DNA from: Flavobacteriales bacterium UBA3431
Lineage (GTDB): Bacteria > Bacteroidota > Bacteroidia > Flavobacteriales > Schleiferiaceae
Reading direction: 5' to 3'
Assembly: GCA_002381225.1 (NCBI GenBank)
Contig: DFSS01000041.1
Span: forward strand, 10,458-46,002
Length of the DNA stretch: 35,545 nucleotides
The translations under genes were made by a program, and so were the position numbers. Positions within the stretch are counted from its first letter, which is position 1, and each line of letters starts with the position of its first letter. Under the pieces are notes generated by a model. It did no database searches, was not told the DNA's origin, and saw nothing but the letters and a program-made list of their open reading frames with translations. Positions 29,848 through 35,545 of the stretch are shown here, piece after piece.

Positions 29848-31815
29848 TCAATACTCAACGAGGGATTTTATAACCATTTCAAGGCGATTATTTGCCAAAA
29901 ATCCGCGCTCTAATTCCGCCGAAAATGGAATGGGAATATCCACGGATGACAGGACCTCCACGGGCGCATCTAACTGCGCAAAACATTCACGCTGAATAAC
30001 ATGCGACATATCGGCACCGAAGGAACCCCGGAAAGTATCTTCTTGAAGCACTAGGCATCGGCCTGTTTTTTCCACCGATTTTTTAACTGTTTCAAAATCC
30101 CATGGAACCAAAGTGCGCATATCAATCACGTCCGCATGAATGGTCGTCGATTCTCTTTGCCAAGCCATAGCCCAATGAACTCCCAGCCCATACGTGACTA
30201 TCGTGAGATCCGATCCCTCATGGGCCACCACGGCTTGACCAAAAGGAATGGCATAGGGCTCCGTAGGTACCTCGCTTTCTTGGGAGCGATACAGCGCCTT
30301 GTGCTCAAAAAACATGACCGGGTTAGGGTCCTCAAAGGCCTGCAAAAGCAAACCCTTGGCATCGTACGCATTGGATGGATAAACCACCTTCAGCCCGGGC
30401 ACACGGGTAAACCATGCTTCGGTACTCTGCGAATGAAAGGGGCCGGCCGCGACCCCTGCGCCCGTTGGCATGCGAATAACCATATCCACGGATTGCCCCC
30501 AGCGGTAGTGTAGCTTGGCAGCCTGGTTGCAGATTTGGGTCATGGCTTCGGTCACAAAGTCAGAAAACTGCATTTCAACCATGGATTTTTGACCCTCTAC
30601 GGCCAAGCCCACTGCGGCCCCCACGATGGCCGACTCACAAAGGGGTGTGTTGCGAACACGGTCCTTGCCAAAGCCCTCGACGAAACCATCCGTGGCTTTG
30701 AACACCCCGCCATAGTCGGCAATATCTTGGCCCATCAGCACCAAGGATGGGTGCCGCTCCATGCTTTGCCATAACGCTTCTCGAATAGCGTCGATGACGC
30801 GCAATGTTTGGACCGGACCATCGGATGCAGCAGGCAGTGTCGCGGGTTGGGCGGGTGCAAACACATCGGCACGCTCCTGCGCCACATCAAAAACAGGATT
30901 GGGCTCGTCGAGGGCCGCATTCAGAGCCTCCAACACCTCTTTATGGCAACCCTCTTCCAAGGAGGCTACCTCTGCTTCCGTCATCCAGCCTTCAGCTAGG
31001 ATTCGTGCTCGAAATTGATCGATAGGGTCTTTGGCCTTCCAGGAATCGATGAGGCCTTCCGGATAATACTTCGTACCTGAGGCTTCCTCGTGCCCGCGCA
31101 TGCGGAACGTGACACATTCAAGCAGGATGGGCCGGGGGTTTTCGCGAATGGACTGGGTCAATTGCGCCGTCAAGGCGTGGACTGCCTCAAAATCATTGCC
31201 ATCAACCGAATGGGCCTCCATGCCATAGGCTGGGCCTTTCACCGTGAAGGAATCAAAAACAAATTGCTCTCTGGAGGGCGTTGATAGGCCCCACTGATTG
31301 TTTTCCACAACAATCAATACAGGGAGCTGCCAAACGGCTGCCACGTTGAGCGCTTCGTGGAAGTCTCCTTCCGATGCCCCACCGTCGCCCGTATAGACCA
31401 AGACACATTTTTGTTCGCCGCGAAGTTTGCGAGCCAAGGCCAAGCCATCCGCGACACCCAGCTGTGGGCCCAAGTGGCTAATCATGCCAAATATTTTGTG
31501 CTCCCGTGAGCCAAAGTGGAATGATCGGTCGCGGCCTTTGGTGAATCCCGTGGTTTTGCCCTGAAATTGGGCAAAAAGCTTCTTCAAGGGCACATCTCTG
31601 GAGGTAAATACGCCCAGATTTCGGTGCATCGTACAAATCCACTCATCCTCCTGCATCGCCAACGCAGTCCCCACCGAAACGGCTTCCTGTCCATAGGAAG
31701 AGAACCATTTTGAAATGCGGCCCTGCCTTAGGGCAATGAGCATTCGTTCCTCGACAGCACGAGGCAAAAACAAAGATTTATAGGCGTTAGAGGCGTTTTG
31801 CGAGGAAAATTCCAT
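29848..31815 (-). CDS. 2-oxo acid (branched-chain type) dehydrogenase E1, fused alpha and beta subunits
   Basis: 655 aa. Residues 1-315 are the E1-alpha part with the thiamine-diphosphate motif GDGGASEG (143-150) ending ENN (171-173). Residues about 325-655 are E1-beta (LRVIDAIREALWQSMERHP, GVFKATDGF, ESAIVGAAVGLA, EMQFSDFV, GPFHSQSTEAWF). The enzyme decarboxylates 2-oxo acids and passes the acyl group to the E2 lipoyl domain. A single alpha-beta chain is common in Bacteroidota and is usually annotated as 2-oxoisovalerate (branched-chain) type, though pyruvate is not excluded. No E2 or E3 gene is nearby. It is divergent from the oxygenase gene. Confidence 0.93.
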   Translation of the reverse strand: MEFSSQNASNAYKSLFLPRAVEERMLIALRQGRISKWFSSYGQEAVSVGTALAMQEDEWICTMHRNLGVFTSRDVPLKKLFAQFQGKTTGFTKGRDRSFHFGSREHKIFGMISHLGPQLGVADGLALARKLRGEQKCVLVYTGDGGASEGDFHEALNVAAVWQLPVLIVVENNQWGLSTPSREQFVFDSFTVKGPAYGMEAHSVDGNDFEAVHALTAQLTQSIRENPRPILLECVTFRMRGHEEASGTKYYPEGLIDSWKAKDPIDQFRARILAEGWMTEAEVASLEEGCHKEVLEALNAALDEPNPVFDVAQERADVFAPAQPATLPAASDGPVQTLRVIDAIREALWQSMERHPSLVLMGQDIADYGGVFKATDGFVEGFGKDRVRNTPLCESAIVGAAVGLAVEGQKSMVEMQFSDFVTEAMTQICNQAAKLHYRWGQSVDMVIRMPTGAGVAAGPFHSQSTEAWFTRVPGLKVVYPSNAYDAKGLLLQAFEDPNPVMFFEHKALYRSQESEVPTEPYAIPFGQAVVAHEGSDLTIVTYGLGVHWAMAWQRESTTIHADVIDMRTLVPWDFETVKKSVEKTGRCLVLQEDTFRGSFGADMSHVIQRECFAQLDAPVEVLSSVDIPIPFSAELERGFLANNRLEMVIKSLVEY

Positions 31816-31859
31816 GGAATTTGACGTGGGTTGTACACCTACAAAGGTGGGGCAGGAAG

Positions 31860-31867
31860 TACATTTG
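31860..31867 (+). promoter_or_regulatory. -7 box (TACATTTG) for the 2OG oxygenase gene
   Basis: An exact TAnnTTTG match 4 bases before ATG 31872. The nearest TTG upstream is 26 bases away, too far for a standard -33 element. Confidence 0.55.
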
Positions 31868-31871
31868 TTGT

Positions 31872-32801
31872 ATGAATCTTCAGACGCTCAACCTACAGGC
31901 CTTCGCGCACGGAGATGCGGCGAGCCGTCAGTCCTTCGTTTCCTCCTTGGGCCAAGCCTTCGAAAGTATCGGTTTTGCCGCCATCGAAGGCCACGGATTT
32001 ACCAACGCAGAACGCGACGCCTTGCAATCCGTCATTCAGGATTTCTTCCACCAATCTACCGAGGACAAACTGCGCTCCCACAACCCTGCGGCCAAGGGAC
32101 AGCGCGGCTACACACCTTTTGGCATCGAACATGCCAAAGGTGAATCCCGCCCGGACTTAAAAGAATTCTTTCAATGGGGCCCCATGAACGCGTCCGAACG
32201 CGACCTTGCCCCCAATATTTTGGTCCCCCATATTGTTGACCTGGACGCCACCGTGAAGAGCGCCTATGAAAAATTGGAATCGGTGGGACAAAACTTGATG
32301 CGGGCCATTGCCTTGCATTTGAATTTGCCCGAGTCCTTTTTTGACGCCTATTTGGACCAAGGCCATTCCATTTTTCGCGCCATCCACTACCCCGGCCAGA
32401 AGACCCCCATGGTCGAAGGCATACGAGCAGCCGCACACGAGGATATCAACCTCATCACCTTGCTGATGGGCGCTTCGGCAGAGGGCCTCGAGCTATTGAA
32501 TAAAGAGGGCCAGTGGGTACCTATTCACGTCACCTCCGAGGTGCTCGTCATCAATGTAGGCGACATGCTCCAACGCCTGACCAACAATTTGCTTCGAAGC
32601 ACGACGCACCGAGTGGTCAACCCTCCGGCAGAAAAATGCCACCTTCCCCGCTTCTCCATGCCCTTCTTTGTGCATCCCGCCGAGGAAATGCCGTTGAATT
32701 GCCTCGATTTTTGTGTCACTGCGGAGAACCCCAAAGCCTTTGAGGACATCACGGCGGGTGCGTACTTGCACCAGCGATTGGTCGAAATTGGCTTGGCCTA
32801 A
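31872..32801 (+). CDS. 2-oxoglutarate/Fe(II)-dependent oxygenase, isopenicillin-N-synthase family
   Basis: 309 aa. The iron ligands are His189 and Asp191 (AAHEDINLITLL) and His246 (TTHRVVNP), and the 2-oxoglutarate-binding Arg260-x-Ser262 is in PRFSMPFF. The N-terminal DIOX_N-like part (SFVSSLGQAFESIGFAAIEGHG) is as in plant-type and bacterial members. These enzymes hydroxylate or cyclise small molecules; the bacterial housekeeping role is not known. The start at ATG 31872 is chosen because the family begins close to a leucine/alanine strand here and a promoter box precedes it by 4 bases. trmD begins 2 bases after the stop. Confidence 0.9.
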   Translation: MNLQTLNLQAFAHGDAASRQSFVSSLGQAFESIGFAAIEGHGFTNAERDALQSVIQDFFHQSTEDKLRSHNPAAKGQRGYTPFGIEHAKGESRPDLKEFFQWGPMNASERDLAPNILVPHIVDLDATVKSAYEKLESVGQNLMRAIALHLNLPESFFDAYLDQGHSIFRAIHYPGQKTPMVEGIRAAAHEDINLITLLMGASAEGLELLNKEGQWVPIHVTSEVLVINVGDMLQRLTNNLLRSTTHRVVNPPAEKCHLPRFSMPFFVHPAEEMPLNCLDFCVTAENPKAFEDITAGAYLHQRLVEIGLA

Positions 32802-32803
32802 GT

Positions 32804-33484
32804 ATGCGGATCGACATCATCTCTGTTCTCCCTGAACTCATTCGCAGTCCATTTGAGGCGAGTATCCTGAAGCGCGCCCAGCAGAAAGGCTTGGTGGAGG
32901 TCCATCTGCACGACCTCAAGGCCTTTGGGATGGGGAAGCACCGCCAAGTGGACGATTACAGCTTTGGAGGGAATGCAGGCATGGTCTTGCGCCCCGAACC
33001 GTTGTTTGCGTGCATCGAGCAGCTCCAATCGGAGCGCGCCTACGACGCCATCCTCTACACCACTCCGGACGGTAAGCGCTTTGACCAAAAAGACGCCAAC
33101 AGCATGTCCCTTTTGGAAAACGTGCTGATTATATGTGGCCACTACAAGGGTATTGACCAACGTGTCAGAGACCACTTTGTCACACACGAAATCAGTATTG
33201 GGGACTATGTTCTGAGCGGAGGTGAATTGGCCGCAGCGGTGATTTCGGACGCCCTGATCCGCCTGATCCCTGGGGTTTTAAATGACGAAACCTCCGCATT
33301 GACGGACTCTTTTCAAGACGGTCTTCTAGCCCCACCTGTGTACACGCGCCCCGCCGAATTCCGCGGCATGGCTGTTCCCGAAATCCTGACTTCGGGCCAT
33401 GCTCAAAAGATTGAAACGTGGAACCACGAGCAAGCCCTCAAGCGCACTGCCGAGCGCCGACCAGACCTCCTCGGGGAGGAATGA
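32804..33484 (+). CDS. trmD: tRNA (guanine-N1-)-methyltransferase
   Basis: 226 aa. Typical TrmD: MRIDIISVLPELI, the DDYSFGGNAGMVLRPEPL segment, ICGHYKGIDQRV and the SPOUT knot SIGDYVLSGGELAA, ending with GHAQKIETWNHEQALKRTAERRPDLL. It methylates G37 of tRNAs with SAM and keeps the reading frame. In many bacteria trmD and rplS are neighbours, as here. It begins 2 bases after the oxygenase stop, so they may share a transcript. Between trmD and rplS lies a 191-base gap with its own promoter box. Confidence 0.97.
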   Translation: MRIDIISVLPELIRSPFEASILKRAQQKGLVEVHLHDLKAFGMGKHRQVDDYSFGGNAGMVLRPEPLFACIEQLQSERAYDAILYTTPDGKRFDQKDANSMSLLENVLIICGHYKGIDQRVRDHFVTHEISIGDYVLSGGELAAAVISDALIRLIPGVLNDETSALTDSFQDGLLAPPVYTRPAEFRGMAVPEILTSGHAQKIETWNHEQALKRTAERRPDLLGEE

Positions 33485-33526
33485 ACCTTGCTTGACCCTG
33501 GGAATACAAGATATTTGTCTTTTTTG

Positions 33527-33534
33527 TACATTTG
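33527..33534 (+). promoter_or_regulatory. -7 box (TACATTTG) for rplS
   Basis: An exact TAnnTTTG match 141 bases before the rplS ATG, giving a long leader of about 135 bases. The -33 position is occupied only by a T-rich run; no clear TTTG at 17-23 bases. Confidence 0.5.
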
Positions 33535-33540
33535 CCGACC

Positions 33541-33675
33541 TCAACGGAGGAACCTTTGAAGCGCTTGGCAGACCTCTGCCACCCTTCATCGGGCCGAAGT
33601 GAGGATGAAAGCGACGCTAACCTCTGGCCACCGTGGCGTACGTTGCCGATCGATGAACGCATAAAATGCACCAAT
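33541..33675 (+). promoter_or_regulatory. Structured rplS leader, candidate ribosomal protein L19 autoregulatory element
   Basis: Four hairpin candidates are visible by eye: GGCAG/CTGCC (33567-33580), CTTC/GAAG (33584-33599), GAGG..AGC/GCT..CCTC (33601-33624) and GCCA/TGGC (33627-33637). Ribosomal protein leaders before rplS are known in bacteria, and I recall one described for Flavobacteria. Homology to that motif is not tested here. Confidence 0.4.
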
Positions 33676-34023
33676 ATGGACCTGATTAAATACGTCCAAG
33701 AAAAATTTGTCGAAACGAAGGAGTTCCCTTCATTCGCAGCGGGTGACACGATCACCGTCTACTACCAAATCCGTGAAGGTGAAAAGACTCGTACGCAGTT
33801 CTTCCGCGGCGATGTCCTCCAACGCAGCGGTTCAGGTACAACGGAGACCTTCACCATCCGTAAAATGTCAGGCAACATCGGCGTGGAGCGTATTTTCCCC
33901 GTCAACATGCCCAACCTCGAGAAAATCGAAATCAACAAGCGCGGTAAAGTCCGTCGTGCACGCATCTTCTACCAGCGTGAGCGCACCGGTAAATCTGCCC
34001 GCATCAAGGAGCGTCGCGGTTAA
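33676..34023 (+). CDS. rplS: Ribosomal protein L19 (bL19)
   Basis: 115 aa, normal length for bL19. Segments EKFVETKEFPSFAAGDTITVYYQIREGEKTR, RSGSGTTETFTIRKMSGNIGVERIFP and the terminal KRGKVRRARIFYQRERTGKSARIKER are diagnostic. L19 sits at the 30S-50S interface of the ribosome. ATG 33676 (MDLIKYVQEK) is the true start; the in-frame extension to 33532 is an unlikely reading through the leader. A strong terminator follows the stop after 20 bases. Confidence 0.98.
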   Translation: MDLIKYVQEKFVETKEFPSFAAGDTITVYYQIREGEKTRTQFFRGDVLQRSGSGTTETFTIRKMSGNIGVERIFPVNMPNLEKIEINKRGKVRRARIFYQRERTGKSARIKERRG

Positions 34024-34043
34024 GCCGGACATCCTCTCCACTC

Positions 34044-34071
34044 AAAAGGCCCCATCAGGGGCCTTTTTTTT
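34044..34071 (+). terminator. Terminator after rplS
   Basis: 6-bp GC stem GGCCCC (34048-34053)/GGGGCC (34058-34063), extended by A-T pairs, ATCA loop, then eight Ts. The A-run upstream also makes it usable in the opposite direction. Confidence 0.92.
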
Positions 34072-34138
34072 GCTCATCCTTTTCCATCTCTAGGGCTTAC
34101 CTGCCCCATACCGGTTCCCCCCACGTAGCAAGGAGGGT

Positions 34139-35545
34139 TTATTTCTGCAAAACTTCGAAGACGGTACGGCGGTTCAGCGCTCGGCCCGCTGAATCCGCGT
34201 TGGAGGCAATGGGTTCGCTGTCTCCATAGCCACGAGCAGAGAGCTGCGATGCCGGAACCCCCTGTTGAATGAGGTAGGCCTGTACGGCCTCCGCACGGCG
34301 CTGCGAAAGGAGTTGATTGTCCGCCTTCCGACCCACGTTGTCCGTGTGCCCCTGCAGCTCCACCCGCATGGAGGGGTGTGCCTGCAGGTAGGCAATGAAG
34401 GGCGCCAGAGAACGTCGGTCCAAATCCGACATCTGGTAGCTATTGGTCGGGAATTGAATGGAATTCAGTCCAAACCGCTCCCCCACTTCCACTTTTTTCG
34501 CTTCTAGCAAGGGCACGGTTGCGTCCTCTTCGCGGGAATCCAACTCGATGCGAACCGCAGTATAGCCAATTTCCTGATTTTCAATACTAATCACGAAGTC
34601 CCCCGCATTGGGGGTGGCCAAAACGGCCGTATAGGTTCCCGTTGCCGCATCCACCCGAACCCGCGTAACCTCGCGGGTCTGGAGGTTTTCAATGCGCAAG
34701 CTCACCCCATCGGGCAGAATGTCCGCCCCATCGACTCGGCCAGTCAAGAAGGTAATCGCATCTCCTTTCGCCGATTCGGGCATGGGAAATCCATAAAAAT
34801 CATAGCCCGATCCCGCCGGCAGGTCGCCCACCTTTTCATTGCTCGAGAAGTAAGCCATGGGAGACTTGGCCGCGACAGCAAATCCAACTTCCGCTTTGTC
34901 CGTATTGATGGGGTAGCCCACATTTCGCGGAGGATCCATTCCCCGCACATCCGTCATAAAGACATCAAAATCCCCAAGACCCGGATGGCCGTTCGACGAA
35001 AAGAAGAGGGTGTGACCATCCGCATGCAAAAAGGGTGATTTTTCATCCCCGGGGGTATTGATGCGCGGGCCCAAATTTTCAGGCTCCGACCATAGCCCAT
35101 CGGGGAGGCGATGGACTTGGTACAGATCCAGCCCGCCGAGCCCGCCTTTTCGGTTGGACGTGAAAATCAAAACGTCCCCATTCGCCGAAAGGGTGGGCTG
35201 ACTTTCCCAGGAATCGAGAGCATTGACTGTGGTCAGCGGCTTGAAGTCCAACCACACGTCATAGGTATTCTGAACGAGAAAAATATCGCAGTTTCGGTAG
35301 CCATTTCCCAGAACCTGGCAGGAGGTGAGGGCCATCCAACGGTTGTCTGCCGTGAGACTTGGACCACCTTCATTAAATCCTTGATTGAAGGGGGGAGACA
35401 ACGGGACAATTTCCACAACCCCCTCCTCCGTTTGCCGGCCCACGCAGAACTCTTCCTTGAGGCGTCGAATGGGCGCGGGACCGCTTTTTCGATCCAAAAC
35501 CTCCTGGCGTCGGGTAAAATACCATGTCCGTTCATCGGGACTGAG
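34139..35545 (-). CDS. PD40 repeat-OmpA family outer-membrane-associated protein, N-terminus outside window
   Basis: At least 468 residues; the frame stays open through the window end with LSPDERTWYFTRR, so the start and any signal lie beyond. The first 240 residues hold PD40/WD40-like beta-propeller repeats (LSANGDVLIFTSNRKGGLGGLDLYQ; LHADGHTLFFSSNGHPGLGDFDVFM; SPMAYFSSNEK). A middle segment (about 250-330 of the visible part) is beta-rich, carboxypeptidase-regulatory-like. The C-terminal 110 residues are an OmpA peptidoglycan-binding domain (MRVELQGHTDNVGRKADNQLLSQRRAEAVQAYL; LSARGYGDSEPIASN). Such proteins tie the envelope together in Bacteroidota. Exact function is unknown. Confidence 0.9.
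   Translation of the reverse strand, partial: LSPDERTWYFTRRQEVLDRKSGPAPIRRLKEEFCVGRQTEEGVVEIVPLSPPFNQGFNEGGPSLTADNRWMALTSCQVLGNGYRNCDIFLVQNTYDVWLDFKPLTTVNALDSWESQPTLSANGDVLIFTSNRKGGLGGLDLYQVHRLPDGLWSEPENLGPRINTPGDEKSPFLHADGHTLFFSSNGHPGLGDFDVFMTDVRGMDPPRNVGYPINTDKAEVGFAVAAKSPMAYFSSNEKVGDLPAGSGYDFYGFPMPESAKGDAITFLTGRVDGADILPDGVSLRIENLQTREVTRVRVDAATGTYTAVLATPNAGDFVISIENQEIGYTAVRIELDSREEDATVPLLEAKKVEVGERFGLNSIQFPTNSYQMSDLDRRSLAPFIAYLQAHPSMRVELQGHTDNVGRKADNQLLSQRRAEAVQAYLIQQGVPASQLSARGYGDSEPIASNADSAGRALNRRTVFEVLQK

Noticed and set aside
33532..33675. N-terminal extension of rplS
   Set aside because: bL19 begins at MDLIKYVQEK; the extra 48 residues are a read-through of the structured leader and overlap the promoter box.
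1..35545. CRISPR arrays, insertion sequences, toxin-antitoxin or phage-defence genes
   Set aside because: Searched by eye for regular short repeats, transposase motifs and known defence domains; none was found.

Overview
The window is a gene-dense stretch of a Bacteroidota chromosome, most likely Flavobacteriales (Cryomorphaceae/Schleiferiaceae-like, though the family cannot be fixed from the sequence). The signs are family-specific genes (DUF4294, DUF1573 lipoprotein, long NusB, BshC, fused alpha/beta keto-acid dehydrogenase E1, fused two-domain lycopene cyclase, TonB-dependent receptor, PD40-OmpA protein), tRNAs without encoded CCA, almost no Shine-Dalgarno sequences, and repeated TAnnTTTG boxes, the -7 element of the Bacteroidetes primary sigma factor. 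Base composition is even and GC-rich for a flavobacterium. I see no insertion sequence, prophage, CRISPR array or other mobile DNA. No stretch over 300 bases lacks a gene; the longest gap is the rplS leader, about 190 bases.

Layout. 1-4700: the end of pckA, a bidirectional terminator, phoH (minus), a Crp/Fnr regulator and a TPR-like membrane protein (plus), then a minus-strand nusB-DUF1573-yajC operon. 4750-10800: a long minus-strand run of guaA, a periplasmic-binding-like exported protein, pepD, carotenoid genes crtZ and crtYcd, and a pseudouridine synthase. 10857-14559: accC, a DUF4294 protein and bshC (minus, all overlapping). 14610-16216: a divergent two-gene operon encoding a transaldolase/fructose-6-phosphate-aldolase-like domain fused to a KdsD-type CBS pair, followed by a KdsC-like HAD phosphatase. 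16290-18492: a minus-strand cell-division/RNA-decay operon (coiled-coil protein, zapA, RNase Y). 18559-23196: four plus-strand genes overlapping or abutting by 1-4 bases (M23 peptidase, carboxypeptidase-D-regulatory-like protein, TonB-dependent receptor, 77-aa protein). 23282-27646: rocD (minus), then rlmD, a TPMT-type methyltransferase and a PyrR-like phosphoribosyltransferase (plus), and aroK (minus). 27734-29755: tRNA-Lys and tRNA-Leu, msrB, a small lipoprotein-like gene, tRNA-Val and two small genes. 29848-35545: the fused E1 dehydrogenase (minus), a 2OG-Fe(II) oxygenase, trmD and rplS with a structured leader (plus), and the start-less PD40-OmpA gene (minus) running off the window.

Most genes are housekeeping. 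The strongest candidate for an undescribed system is the aldolase-CBS/HAD pair at 14610-16216. It has the regulatory half of arabinose-5-phosphate isomerase (KdsD) and a neighbour like Kdo-8-phosphate phosphatase (KdsC), but an aldolase-family barrel with altered active-site residues replaces the SIS isomerase domain. Second is the promoter architecture: mirrored TAnnTTTG-type boxes in short divergent gaps, and boxes lying only 3-6 bases before start codons, which predict leaderless mRNAs.
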